In this document: positions 48,565 to 56,716 of the stretch, piece by piece | How the letters are laid out: every line of letters begins with the position of its first letter | How positions within the stretch are numbered: the first letter of the stretch is position 1 | Source of the DNA: CAZGMC01 sp964526565 | Lineage (GTDB): Bacteria; Pseudomonadota; Alphaproteobacteria; DSM-16000; Inquilinaceae | NCBI GenBank assembly: GCA_964526565.1 | Contig: CAZGMC010000007.1 | Location: 7,305-71,304, forward strand | Length of the DNA stretch: 64,000 nucleotides | Direction: 5' to 3' | Made by a program: the position numbers and the translations under genes | Notes under the pieces: generated by a model | What the model was told of the DNA's origin: nothing | Seen by the model: only the letters and a program-made list of their open reading frames with translations | Databases searched by the model: none

Positions 48565-50049
48565 ATGAACGGCATTCCGGTCATCAGCGGACGCACCGGC
48601 GATTGGGAGATGGTCATCGGGCTGGAGGTGCATGCCCAGGTCATCTCCGAAGCCAAGCTGTTCTCCGGCGCGGCGACCCGCTTCGGCGCCGAGCCCAACA
48701 GCCAGGTCAGCACCGTCGATGCCGCCTTCCCCGGCATGCTGCCGGTGATCAACGACCACTGCGTGGCCCAGGCGGTGCGCACCGGGCTCGGCCTGCGCGC
48801 CGAGATCAACACGTATTCCGTGTTCGACCGCAAGAACTATTTCTATCCCGACCTGCCGGCCGGCTATCAGATCAGCCAGTACAAGCAGCCCATCGTCGGC
48901 AAGGGCCAGATCATCCTCGACCTGCCCGACGGATCGATGCGCACCGTCGGCATCACCCGCCTGCACCTGGAGCAGGACGCCGGCAAGAGCCTGCACGACC
49001 AGCATCCCTCGATGACCTATGTCGACCTGAACCGGGCCGGCGTGGCGCTGATGGAGATCGTGTCCGAGCCCGACCTGCGTGGGCCGGAGGACGCCGCCGC
49101 CTATCTGCGCAAGCTGCGCTCGATCCTGCGCTATCTCGGCACCTGCGACGGCAACATGGAGGAGGGCTCGCTGCGCTGCGACATCAACGTGTCGGTGCGC
49201 CGGGTCGGCGACAACCGGCTGGGCACGCGCTGCGAGGTCAAGAACGTCAACTCGATCCGCGCCGTGGTCCAGGCCATCGAGTACGAGGCGCAGCGCCAGA
49301 TCGACCTGCTGGAGGACGGCGGCGCCGTCGTGCAGGAGACCCGCCTGTGGGATCCGGGCAAGGGCCTGACCCGCTCCATGCGCTCCAAGGAAGAGGCGCA
49401 CGACTACCGCTACTTCCCCGACCCCGACCTGCTGCCGCTGGAACTGGACGACGACTACATCGAGGCGATCCGCGCCACCCTGCCGGAGCTGCCGGACGAA
49501 AAGAAGCTGCGTTTCATCGACCACTACGGCCTGTCGGTCTACGACGCCGGCGTGCTGGTCGCGGAAAAGGCGCGCGCCGACTTCTACGAGTCGGTGGTCC
49601 GGGGCGACGGCCGGGGCGACGGCCGGCGCGATCCCAAGACCGCCGCCAACTGGGTCATCACCGAGCTGCTCGGCGCCCTCAACAAGGGCGGCCACGACAT
49701 CGACGCGAGCCCGGTGTCGGCAGAGCAGCTCGGCGGCCTGCTCGACCTGATGGCCGACGACACCATCTCCGGGCGCATCGCCAAGGACGTGTTCGCCGAG
49801 ATGTTCGAGACGGGCCGCGACGCCGCAACCATCGTCGAGGCCAAGGGCCTGCGCCAGGTCACCGACACCGGTGCCATCGTCGGCGTGATCGACCAGGTGC
49901 TGGCCGAGCAGGCCGACAAGCTGGCCGAGTACAAGTCCGGCAAGGACAAGCTGTTCGGCTTCTTCGTCGGCCAGGTCATGAAAAAGACCCAGGGCAAGGC
50001 CAATCCGGCCATGGTGAACCAGTTGCTCAAGGACCGGCTGTCGAGATGA
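48565..50049 (+). CDS. gatB: Asp/Glu-tRNA amidotransferase subunit B (GatB)
   Basis: This 494-residue kinase-amidotransferase subunit completes Gln-tRNA(Gln) and Asn-tRNA(Asn). The signature VIGLEVHAQ is near residue 15, YVDLNRAGVALMEIVSEPDL near 151, and the tail domain reaches GFFVGQVMKKTQGKANPAMV. One oddity is an inserted GDGRGDGRRD stretch (about residues 349-358) between FYESVVR and PKTAANWVI, where other GatB proteins have only a few residues; it is encoded by a 12-bp repeat. The ATG at 48565 is supported by GAGGGATCAGG. gatC and gatA are not adjacent. Confidence 0.95.
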   Translation: MNGIPVISGRTGDWEMVIGLEVHAQVISEAKLFSGAATRFGAEPNSQVSTVDAAFPGMLPVINDHCVAQAVRTGLGLRAEINTYSVFDRKNYFYPDLPAGYQISQYKQPIVGKGQIILDLPDGSMRTVGITRLHLEQDAGKSLHDQHPSMTYVDLNRAGVALMEIVSEPDLRGPEDAAAYLRKLRSILRYLGTCDGNMEEGSLRCDINVSVRRVGDNRLGTRCEVKNVNSIRAVVQAIEYEAQRQIDLLEDGGAVVQETRLWDPGKGLTRSMRSKEEAHDYRYFPDPDLLPLELDDDYIEAIRATLPELPDEKKLRFIDHYGLSVYDAGVLVAEKARADFYESVVRGDGRGDGRRDPKTAANWVITELLGALNKGGHDIDASPVSAEQLGGLLDLMADDTISGRIAKDVFAEMFETGRDAATIVEAKGLRQVTDTGAIVGVIDQVLAEQADKLAEYKSGKDKLFGFFVGQVMKKTQGKANPAMVNQLLKDRLSR

Positions 50050-50495
50050 GCGCAACCTCCGCATCCGCCCCGATGACTGCCACAACGGCGGCAGTCATGC
50101 CGCCGCACTGGCCGCCCACCCTGAGCGAGGCTCTGACCCTGTTGCGCGCCTGAGAGCCGGCTTTGCGGGCCGAGGGTGTCATTTGAGCAGGGGTTTTCGG
50201 CTCGGTGGCACGGGCCGAAGCGACGTCACAAAGCGATGTCGATGTCGTCGTCGCGTTCGGCTGGCGTGGCACGCTTCTGCAGCCTAGTGCAGTGCATTAC
50301 CGCCTTGGGCAGGCGTTCGGTCGTCCGGTCGACGTGCTCACCGATGCCAACCTGTCGGCCGTTGGCGGCCGGCAGGCATTGGCGGATGTTCATTGTGCCT
50401 TCGGATGGGGACAGAAACCATGTTCTGCAAAGAGGCGTGATCATCCCGCCCGTGCCAGCCGGCGTTCCGCCGTGGCCGGCTTCTTGTACATGTAG
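50046..50495 (+). pseudogene. Decayed MNT-type nucleotidyltransferase (antitoxin-like) gene
   Basis: Starting at an ATG that overlaps the gatB stop (ATGA), this frame reads TLSEALTLLRA-stop-EPALRAEGVI-stop-AGVFGSVARAEA and then SQSDVDVVVAF, with TGA codons at 50151 and 50184. The piece after the stops has the exact GSx10DxD signature of minimal nucleotidyltransferases (MntA/MNT of HepT-MntA systems) and the family's second strand (GRPVDVLTDANLS). Homology seems to end near 50410, and the frame closes at 50495. Two in-frame stops make it a pseudogene. No HepT partner is present; the next gene, cfa, is on the other strand. Confidence 0.72.
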
Positions 50496-51673
50496 TCGCG
50501 GGTCAGCGGCACGGCGTCGATGCGCCTGGCCATCTGCATCTGGAAAACCATATGGCCGCCGTGGCGGAAGCTCAGTTCGCAGCCGGCCAGATAGAACTCC
50601 CACATCCGACAGAACCGCTCGTCATAGAGGTCGCGTGCCCGGTCGCGGTTGGCCTGGAAGCGCCGCCGCCACTCGCGCAGCGTCTCGGCGTAATGCAGGC
50701 GCAGGACCTCGATGTCGGTGATCCACAGCTCGTGCCGCTCCACCTTCGGGATGACTTCGGACAGCGCCGGGCTGTAGCCGCCGGGGAAGATGTACTTGCG
50801 CAGCCAGGGGTTGGTCATGCCGGGGCCGTCCATGCGGCCGATCGAGTGCAGCAGGGCGACACCGTCATCGGCCAGCAGCCCGCCGATCTTGGCAAAGAAG
50901 GCATCGTAATAGGGAACGCCGACGTGCTCGAACATGCCGACGGACACGATCCGGTCGAACCGGCCGGTGACCTCGCGATAGTCCGTCAGCTCGAACCGGA
51001 CCCGGTCGTCCAGCCCGGCCTCGGCGGCGCGCCGGCGGCTGACGGCAAGCTGCTCTTCCGACAGGGTCACGCCGAGCACCTCCACGTCGGTCAGCCGCGC
51101 CAGCTCCAGCGCCAGGCCGCCCCAGCCGGAACCGATGTCGAGCACGCGCTGCCCCGGCGCCAGCAGCAGCTTCGCCGCAACATGCCGCTTCTTGGCGGCC
51201 TGCGCCTCCTCCAGGGTCATCCCCGGCGCCGGGAAATAGGCGCACGAGTACTGGCGGTCACGGTCCAGGAACAGCGAGTACAGCGCGTCGGACAGGTCAT
51301 AGTGGTGCCGGACGTTGCGCCGTGCCAGCCCCAGCGGATTGCGCTGCTGGAAAGCGCGCAGCAGGAAGCCGCACGGCCGCCGCAGCGCGCCGAACGGCTG
51401 ATCGTCTTCGCCGGTGCCGACGCCGCCGGTCGCGATATCCAGGAAATCATAGAGGCGGCCGTCGTCCACCGTCAGCCGGCCGTCCATGTAGGCCTCGCCC
51501 ACAGCAAGGCGGGAATGAAGAAAAATCTTGCGGTCCACGGCGGCGTCGTGCAGCCGCACCATTACCGGCGGCCGCCCGTCCGGCGTGCCGATGTCGTGGC
51601 GGCGGCCCTTGTGATCGATCAGGGTGATTCGACCGGACCGAACGACCCGGCGCAGCAGACGAGCCATCAGCAT
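50441..51673 (-). CDS. cfa: Cyclopropane-fatty-acyl-phospholipid synthase
   Basis: This SAM-dependent enzyme converts unsaturated phospholipid acyl chains to cyclopropanes, often in stress or stationary phase. It is 410 residues. The N-terminal lipid-binding domain is followed by HHYDLSDALYSLFLDRDRQY, the SAM loop VLDIGSGWGGLALELA (near residue 180), MFEHVGVPYYDAFF, and the C-terminal KYIFPGGYSPALSEVIPKVE. All are hallmarks of the Cfa/CmaA family. It lies downstream of rplI on the same strand with a 147-bp gap that contains a hairpin, so it is probably a separate transcript. Confidence 0.94.
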   Translation of the reverse strand: MLMARLLRRVVRSGRITLIDHKGRRHDIGTPDGRPPVMVRLHDAAVDRKIFLHSRLAVGEAYMDGRLTVDDGRLYDFLDIATGGVGTGEDDQPFGALRRPCGFLLRAFQQRNPLGLARRNVRHHYDLSDALYSLFLDRDRQYSCAYFPAPGMTLEEAQAAKKRHVAAKLLLAPGQRVLDIGSGWGGLALELARLTDVEVLGVTLSEEQLAVSRRRAAEAGLDDRVRFELTDYREVTGRFDRIVSVGMFEHVGVPYYDAFFAKIGGLLADDGVALLHSIGRMDGPGMTNPWLRKYIFPGGYSPALSEVIPKVERHELWITDIEVLRLHYAETLREWRRRFQANRDRARDLYDERFCRMWEFYLAGCELSFRHGGHMVFQMQMARRIDAVPLTRDYMYKKPATAERRLARAG

Positions 51674-51741
51674 CCGGCACCTCCCTCGACCTTCCCGCGC
51701 GGCTGCGGCTGATGCCGGCCACGCACTTGCACTGACCCGAC

Positions 51742-51781
51742 GCTGTCGACGGTGCCGGAAAGCCTGTCACCGTCGAACAGC
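51742..51781 (-). terminator. Hairpin after rplI
   Basis: GCTGTCGACGGTG and CACCGTCG-A-ACAGC form a 13-bp stem with one bulged A around a 13-base loop, 40 bases past the rplI stop. No T-tract, so termination is only likely. Confidence 0.5.
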
Positions 51782-51820
51782 CCGTTACACTGCAATGGAA
51801 CGTCAGAGAGGCGTATTTGT

Positions 51821-52426
51821 TCAAGCCGACGAATGGCTTATATCGGGTTCCGCGGCGTCGGACTCGAACGCCATGCCGGATTCGTCACGCTCGATCGGCG
51901 CAAAGAGTTCCTCCGGCTCCGTCTCCTCCAGTTCCTGGCCGGCGACCATGCCGCCGCGCTGGGCCTGCAGCCTGGCCTCTTCCTCCGAGCGCGCCACATT
52001 GACCGTGACGTTGACGTAGACATCGGCATGCAGCCGGATGCGCAGGTCGAACAGGCCCAGGCTCTTGATCGGCCGGTCGATCTGAACCTGACTGCGGTCC
52101 ACAGTGAAACCGGCCTCGGTCAGCGCCTGGGCCACGTCACGGGCCGCCACCGACCCGTAAAGCTGGCCGCCTTCACCGGCCTGGCGGAGCACGGTCACGG
52201 CCGTGCCCTCCATCTTCTTGGCCACCGCCTCCGCCTCGCTGCGGCGGTGCAGGTTGAGCGCCTCGATCTGGGCGCGCTGCTTCTCGAAAGTGGACAGGTT
52301 CTCCTTGGTGGCGCGCAGGGCCTTGCGCTGCGGCAGCAGATAGTTGCGCGCAAAGCCGGGGCGGACGCGGACGACGTCGCCCATCTGGCCGAGCTTTTCG
52401 ATGCGTTCGAGCAGGATGACGTTCAT
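51821..52426 (-). CDS. rplI: Ribosomal protein bL9, with acidic C-terminal tail
   Basis: Large-subunit protein L9. The N-terminal domain has MNVILLERIEKLGQMGDVVR, then VRPGFARNYLLPQRKALRAT and the long central helix. The C-terminal RNA-binding domain (about 75-150) has GGQLYGSVAARDVAQALTEA. An acidic tail of about 50 residues (ELEETEPEELFAPIERDESG) goes beyond the usual ~150-residue length, as in some other alphaproteobacteria. It is the last gene of rpsF-rpsR-DUF2232-rplI, starting four bases after the DUF2232 gene. Confidence 0.96.
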   Translation of the reverse strand: MNVILLERIEKLGQMGDVVRVRPGFARNYLLPQRKALRATKENLSTFEKQRAQIEALNLHRRSEAEAVAKKMEGTAVTVLRQAGEGGQLYGSVAARDVAQALTEAGFTVDRSQVQIDRPIKSLGLFDLRIRLHADVYVNVTVNVARSEEEARLQAQRGGMVAGQELEETEPEELFAPIERDESGMAFESDAAEPDISHSSA

Positions 52427-52430
52427 CCCC

Positions 52431-53369
52431 TTAACCCTCCCGGTTCGGGCCGGCCAGCGCGCGGCGGCGCCACCCGGTCCATTGTTCGACGACGCCGAGC
52501 CCGGCCACGAACAACAGCGGCCAGCTCAGCAGGAATGACAGGTACACCAGCGTCAGCACGACCGGCTTGATGGGGCGGCCGCGCAGGACGGCATGGACCA
52601 CGCCAAGACCGGCGAACACGAACGCCAGACCCAGCGCCATCGCCACGCTCATCATCAGGACGCCGGCGATGCCGCCGAACAGAGCCGCCGCGACGGTCGT
52701 TCCGACGAACGCCGGACCGGCCCATGACGGCAGCTCGACATCGGCCATGCGCGGGCTCGGGCGCAGGTTTCGCCCGAAGCGGGCGACCGCCCCCTGCGCC
52801 AGGGCCGCGTTGATGACCATCATCAGCACCCACGAGACGACGATCAGCCCCGGTGCCAGCCGGGCCAGCGCCGCCGCATCGGCCGTGCCGAAGCCGGCGG
52901 CCAGCTCCGCCGGCATGGTGGCGATGGCGTCGGCAAAGGCCCGCTCCAGCGCCCCCAGCGGCCCGCCCTCGGCCCCGCCCAGCAGGGCGAGGGCGAACAG
53001 CATGCCGGACAGGCCGAATCCGACCAGCCACAGCAGCAGCCGCCCCGGCGGATACCACTCCATGCCGCCGTCGTCGCGGCGCCGCGCCAGCACGGCCTGC
53101 CGCGCGATGAATGCCACCGGCAGGCCATAGAGGAGAACGAACAGCAGCGCCGCCACCGGCCCGCCGGACAGCAGCACGACCGCCAGCGCCCCCACCGCGC
53201 CGGCGATCGCCGCCCCCCGCAGGCCGAGCGCCAGCCCGGCCATGAACAGGGGCAGGGCCGTCAGATAGGCGAACACGACAGCCCCCAGCGCCCCGGTCAA
53301 CGGCAGCGCCAGGAACGCCAGGGCGGCGAGCATGCCGGCCGCGGCCGAAGTCAGGATGGCGCTGGTCAT
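52431..53369 (-). CDS. DUF2232 membrane protein
   Basis: This 312-residue integral membrane protein with about eight helices (LGAVVFAYLTALPLFMAGLA and similar) belongs by position and pattern to the DUF2232 family, which in alphaproteobacteria lies between rpsR and rplI. Its function is not known; the fold recalls small ECF-like membrane proteins. It starts 25 bases after rpsR and its stop is four bases before rplI. It shares the ribosomal operon and so is expected to be well expressed. Confidence 0.85.
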   Translation of the reverse strand: MTSAILTSAAAGMLAALAFLALPLTGALGAVVFAYLTALPLFMAGLALGLRGAAIAGAVGALAVVLLSGGPVAALLFVLLYGLPVAFIARQAVLARRRDDGGMEWYPPGRLLLWLVGFGLSGMLFALALLGGAEGGPLGALERAFADAIATMPAELAAGFGTADAAALARLAPGLIVVSWVLMMVINAALAQGAVARFGRNLRPSPRMADVELPSWAGPAFVGTTVAAALFGGIAGVLMMSVAMALGLAFVFAGLGVVHAVLRGRPIKPVVLTLVYLSFLLSWPLLFVAGLGVVEQWTGWRRRALAGPNREG

Positions 53370-53394
53370 GGCGGGCCGGGCCGGCGACGGCCGT

Positions 53395-53634
53395 CTATTT
53401 GACGATGTAGGGCAGCAGCGACAGGAAGCGGGCCCGCTTGATGGCCCGCGCCAGCTCGCGCTGCTTCTTGCTGGACACCGCGGTGATTCGGCTCGGCACG
53501 ATCTTGCCGCGCTCCGACACGAAGCGGCCCAGCAGCTTGATGTCCTTGTAGTCGATCTTCGGCGCGTTGGCGCCGGAGAAGGGGCAGGTCTTGCGCCGCC
53601 GGAAGAACGGGCGGCGCGGCGCAGCGGCGGCCAT
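53395..53634 (-). CDS. rpsR: Ribosomal protein bS18
   Basis: Small-subunit protein S18, 79 residues, binding with S6 to 16S rRNA. It has RRPFFRRRKTCPFSGANAPK at the start and DYKDIKLLGRFVSERGKIVP and RITAVSSKKQRELARAIKRA in the conserved core. The Cys of CPFSG is kept. It starts two bases after the rpsF stop. Confidence 0.97.
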   Translation of the reverse strand: MAAAAPRRPFFRRRKTCPFSGANAPKIDYKDIKLLGRFVSERGKIVPSRITAVSSKKQRELARAIKRARFLSLLPYIVK

Positions 53635-53636
53635 GG

Positions 53637-54203
53637 TCAGGCTCCTTCGGCTTGCGGCTGGGCGGCGGGTTCACGTTCCCGTTCGGACCGATCGCGATCG
53701 CCGCGGTCCCGATCACTGCGGTCCCGCTCGCCACGGTCGCCGCGGTCCCGATCGCCACGGTCACGGTCGCCACGGTCACCACGGTCCCGATCACCGCGAT
53801 CACGGTCGCCACGCTCACGGTCCCGATCACCGCGCTCACGGTCCCGTCCGCCGCGCTCCCGGCGGCCGGCGTCGCGGCCGGAGCGGGCCTGCATCATCAT
53901 CGACGGGCCTTCCTCGAGCGCATCGACCCGGAGGGTGAGGTGGCGCAGCACGTCCTCGTGCAGGCGCATGCGCCGCTCCATCTCGGCCACCGCCGACCAC
54001 GGCGAATCGATGTTCAGCAGAATGTAGTGGCCCTTGCGGTTCTTCTTGATTCGGTACGCAAGGCCCTTCAGGCCCCAGTACTCGGTCTTGGTGACCGTCC
54101 CGCCGTTCTCCGCGAGGATCCCGGTGAACTGATTCGTCAGCGAGTCCACCTGGCCGGACGGTACGTCCTGGCGCGCGATGAACACGCACTCGTAGTATGG
54201 CAT
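53637..54203 (-). CDS. rpsF: Ribosomal protein bS6, with long RGD-repeat tail
   Basis: Small-subunit protein S6. The ferredoxin-like domain is residues 1-95 (MPYYECVFIARQDVPSGQVD, then KTEYWGLKGLAYRIKKNRKG and HILL-like strand). After it comes an 85-residue tail made almost only of Arg, Asp, Gly and Glu (repeats of RDRGD), which nearly doubles the protein to 188 residues. Other alphaproteobacterial S6 proteins have charged tails, but this one is long and highly repetitive. The ATG at 54203 follows GGGAGTGG; a longer frame to 54440 is rejected. It is the first gene of the operon, with a consensus TATAAT promoter at 54328-54355. Confidence 0.95.
   Translation of the reverse strand: MPYYECVFIARQDVPSGQVDSLTNQFTGILAENGGTVTKTEYWGLKGLAYRIKKNRKGHYILLNIDSPWSAVAEMERRMRLHEDVLRHLTLRVDALEEGPSMMMQARSGRDAGRRERGGRDRERGDRDRERGDRDRGDRDRGDRGDRDRGDRDRGDRGERDRSDRDRGDRDRSEREREPAAQPQAEGA
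53675..53880. repeat. Coding repeat tract in rpsF
   Basis: Irregular 9- and 12-bp units of the CGGTCCCGATCGC type encode the Arg-Asp-Arg-Gly-Asp tail of S6. Units vary by silent changes as well as whole-codon changes. Confidence 0.85.
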
Positions 54204-54277
54204 TTGCCACTCCCTGCGGCTGTTTCGCGGCGCGGCGCTGTACCGTACCCGCCGGGCCGGCCAGCCGCCCGCGCCTA

Positions 54278-54299
54278 GCCGACCGCAGAAGCGGCCGGC
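54278..54299 (-). promoter_or_regulatory. Hairpin in the rpsF leader
   Basis: GCCGGCCGC-TTCT-GCGGTCGGC forms a nine-pair stem (one G-T) with a tetraloop in the ~118-base leader of rpsF. It may be an S6:S18 autoregulatory site, but the known S6:S18 motif was not confirmed. Confidence 0.4.
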
Positions 54300-54327
54300 A
54301 AGGAGCGATTTTCGCTGAAGCCAATCA

Positions 54328-54355
54328 TTATAGGCGCTCTGCAGCGAGAGTCCAG
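54328..54355 (-). promoter_or_regulatory. Promoter of the rpsF operon
   Basis: On the minus strand TGGACT (54355-54350), 16 bases, and a perfect TATAAT (54333-54328). Predicted start near 54321, about 118 bases before rpsF. Confidence 0.7.
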
Positions 54356-54488
54356 GTGAAACCGGGACGGATCCGTCGCCGCCTCTGCAGCCCGGCCGGA
54401 ACGGGTCGTTTTCTTTGCCGCAGCGCGGCGAATCAGACACTTGGATGCGGAAACGTGCCAGGGAATGGCAGCCATCGCCGTCCAGCGC

Positions 54489-54516
54489 TTGACTTGTCGG
54501 ATTGAATTTCTATCAC
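54489..54516 (+). promoter_or_regulatory. Promoter of the fab operon
   Basis: TTGACT (54489-54494), 16 bases and TATCAC (54511-54516). Predicted start near 54523, 33 bases before fabD. Confidence 0.6.
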
Positions 54517-54555
54517 TGAGGCGAAGTTTCTCGGAACTGCAACAATGGGCGGGTA

Positions 54556-55503
54556 ATGATACGAGCGTTCATCTTCCCTGGGCAGGGGAGCCAAGCCGTC
54601 GGTATGGGCAGGGAACTGGCCAAATCCTCCGCCGTCGCACGCGCGGTGTTCGAGGAGGTGGATGACGCCCTGGGCCAGGATCTGTCGCGGCTCATGTTCG
54701 AGGGAGACCTCGAACAGCTGACCCTGACCGAGAACGCGCAGCCGGCACTGATGGCCGTGTCCATGGCGGCGCTGCGGGTCCTGCTTGACCGCTCCGGACA
54801 CACCCTGCCCGAGCTGGTCAGGTACGTGGCCGGCCACAGTCTCGGCGAGTACTCGGCCCTGGCCGCGGCCGGCGCCCTCACCGTGACCGACACGGCGCGC
54901 CTGCTGCGGCGGCGCGGCCAGGCCATGCAGAAGGCGGTCCCGGTCGGTGTCGGCGCCATGGCCGCCCTGATGGGACTGGACCTCGATGCCGTTCAGGAGG
55001 TCGCGGCGGAGGCGGCGCGGGCCGGCGTCTGTGCCGCCGCCAACGACAACGCCCCCGGCCAGATCGTCGTCAGCGGCCACCGCACCGCGGTGGAGGGCGC
55101 GGTGGCCCTGGCCGTGGAACGCGGCGCCAAGCGCAGTGTGCTGCTGCCGGTCAGCGCGCCCTTCCACTGCCCGCTGATGAGCCCGGCGGCCGAGGCGATG
55201 CAGGAGGCCCTGAACGAGATCGAGATCTGGGAGCCGATCGTGCCGCTGATCGCCAATGTCACCGCCCGCCCCGTGCGCGCCCCGGCGGAGATCCGGCACC
55301 TGCTGGTGGAGCAGGTCACCGGCTCCGTGCGCTGGCGCGAGAGCGTGCTGTACATGCGCGACCAGGGCGTCGGCGAGATGATCGAGATCGGCTCCGGCAA
55401 GGTGCTGAGCGGCCTGGTCCGCCGCATCGACCGCCACCTCAAGTCCATGTCGATCAACACGCCCGACGACATGGACGTCTTCCTGCGCAAGCTCGAATCC
55501 TGA
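54556..55503 (+). CDS. fabD: Malonyl-CoA:ACP transacylase FabD
   Basis: Loads malonate from CoA onto acyl carrier protein for fatty-acid synthesis. It is 315 residues. FIFPGQGSQAVGMG is at the N-terminus and the active-site Ser is in GHSLGEYSALAAAGAL (near residue 95). The Arg after the elbow is in RRRGQAMQKA, the His is in PVSAPFHCPLMSPAA, and the end of the fold is MIEIGSGKVLSGLVRRI. It is the first gene of fabD-fabG-acpP-fabF-mltG. Confidence 0.97.
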   Translation: MIRAFIFPGQGSQAVGMGRELAKSSAVARAVFEEVDDALGQDLSRLMFEGDLEQLTLTENAQPALMAVSMAALRVLLDRSGHTLPELVRYVAGHSLGEYSALAAAGALTVTDTARLLRRRGQAMQKAVPVGVGAMAALMGLDLDAVQEVAAEAARAGVCAAANDNAPGQIVVSGHRTAVEGAVALAVERGAKRSVLLPVSAPFHCPLMSPAAEAMQEALNEIEIWEPIVPLIANVTARPVRAPAEIRHLLVEQVTGSVRWRESVLYMRDQGVGEMIEIGSGKVLSGLVRRIDRHLKSMSINTPDDMDVFLRKLES

Positions 55504-55520
55504 CCGGCGACGGGTTTCCC

Positions 55521-56258
55521 ATGTTCGATCTGACCGGAAAGTGCGCCCTGGTGACCGGCGCCTCGGGCGACATCGGCCGCGCCGTTGCCACGATCCTGCA
55601 CCGCCAGGGCGCGGCGGTGGCCCTGTCGGGCACGCGGCGGGACCGGCTGGAGGCTCTGGTCCAGGAGTTGGGGGACCGGGCCGTGGCGGCGCCCGGCGAC
55701 CTGGCCGATCCGGCCGCCCCCGACGCCATCGTCAAGGCGGCGGAGGCCGGGCTCGGCCGCGTCGACGTGCTGGTCAACAACGCCGGCCTGACCCGCGACA
55801 ACCTGGGCTTGCGCATGAAGGACGCCGAGTTCGAGGCGGTGCTGCAGGTCAACCTGATGGCCGCCTTCCGGCTGATCCGGGCGGTCATGAAGGGCATGAT
55901 GAAGCGGCGCGCCGGCCGTATCGTCAGCATCACCTCGGTGGTCGGCCATGTCGGCAATCCCGGTCAGGCCAACTATGCCGCCAGCAAGGCCGGGCTGGCC
56001 GGGATGACACGCTCGCTGGCGACCGAGCTGGCGCCGCGCGGGGTGACCGTGAACTGCGTGGCGCCCGGCTTCATCGCCAGCGCCATGACGGCCGGGCTGT
56101 CCGACGACATCAAGGCCCGGATCACCGGCACGATTCCCCTGGGCCGGATGGGCGATCCGGCCGAGGTGGCCGCGGCGGTGGCCTTCCTGGCCAGCGACGA
56201 GGCCGCCTACATCACCGGTCAGACGTTGCATATCAATGGCGGAATGGCCATGTTTTGA
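55521..56258 (+). CDS. fabG: 3-oxoacyl-ACP reductase FabG
   Basis: NADPH-dependent reductase of the beta-keto step in fatty-acid elongation, 245 residues. Cofactor loop TGASGDIG (about 12-19), NNAGLTRDN near 87, catalytic Ser in SITSVVGHVG, and Tyr/Lys in YAASKAGLAGMTRSLATELA. The C-terminal GQTLHINGGMAMF is typical of FabG. It lies 17 bases after fabD. Confidence 0.97.
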   Translation: MFDLTGKCALVTGASGDIGRAVATILHRQGAAVALSGTRRDRLEALVQELGDRAVAAPGDLADPAAPDAIVKAAEAGLGRVDVLVNNAGLTRDNLGLRMKDAEFEAVLQVNLMAAFRLIRAVMKGMMKRRAGRIVSITSVVGHVGNPGQANYAASKAGLAGMTRSLATELAPRGVTVNCVAPGFIASAMTAGLSDDIKARITGTIPLGRMGDPAEVAAAVAFLASDEAAYITGQTLHINGGMAMF

Positions 56259-56409
56259 CGCCTTGCCGTAGTGCCGCTCACGGCGTGGCTGGCATGGCCC
56301 GTTCAGGTGTGTTATGTGACCGCGGGATCCGCCGGTGTGCACTGCAAACCGTCACTTGCAGCCCCAAGCGCTTCCAGAAAAGTCGAGGACGTTGAAAAGG
56401 CTAGAAGCA

Positions 56410-56652
56410 ATGAATGACAACATCGCCGAGCGCGTCAAAAAAATCGTCGTCGAACACCTTGGCGTCGACGAATCAAAGGTCACCGAATCCGCCAGCTTCA
56501 TCGACGACCTGGGGGCCGACAGCCTGGACACCGTCGAACTGGTCATGGCCTTTGAAGAGGAATTCGGGTGCGAGATTCCGGATGACGCTGCCGAGAAGAT
56601 CCTGACTGTCAAGGATGCAATCGAATTCATCCGGCAGCACACGGCGGCGTGA
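56410..56652 (+). CDS. acpP: Acyl carrier protein
   Basis: 80-residue carrier of growing acyl chains. The phosphopantetheine Ser is in GADSLDTVEL (Ser about 38), with the usual acidic helix II and the end VKDAIEFIRQHTAA. The ATG at 56410 is the family start; an in-frame extension to 56335 is not. The 151-bp gap from fabG contains a possible weak promoter (TGGCAT, 17 bases, TATGTG at 56290-56318), so acpP may also be transcribed separately. Confidence 0.97.
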   Translation: MNDNIAERVKKIVVEHLGVDESKVTESASFIDDLGADSLDTVELVMAFEEEFGCEIPDDAAEKILTVKDAIEFIRQHTAA

Positions 56653-56716
56653 TCGTGGGATCGCCGCTTGACGGGCGCGGCCGGCCGCGCGGGAGGAGCA
56701 TGGACCGGGGAGAAGC

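Larger units (their letters stand above)
54204..54555. other. Divergent region between rpsF and fabD
   Basis: 352 bp with two promoters (minus strand 54328-54355, plus strand 54489-54516) and a leader hairpin for rpsF (54278-54299). No gene is seen. Confidence 0.7.

Noticed and set aside
50151..50186. TGA recoding (selenocysteine or read-through) in the MNT gene
   Set aside because: No SECIS-like hairpin, and the positions fit Arg/His codons in intact relatives; plain decay is simpler.
54204..54440. Longer N-terminus for S6
   Set aside because: S6 proteins start at the MPYYE-type sequence, and the longer frame would include the promoter region and hairpin.
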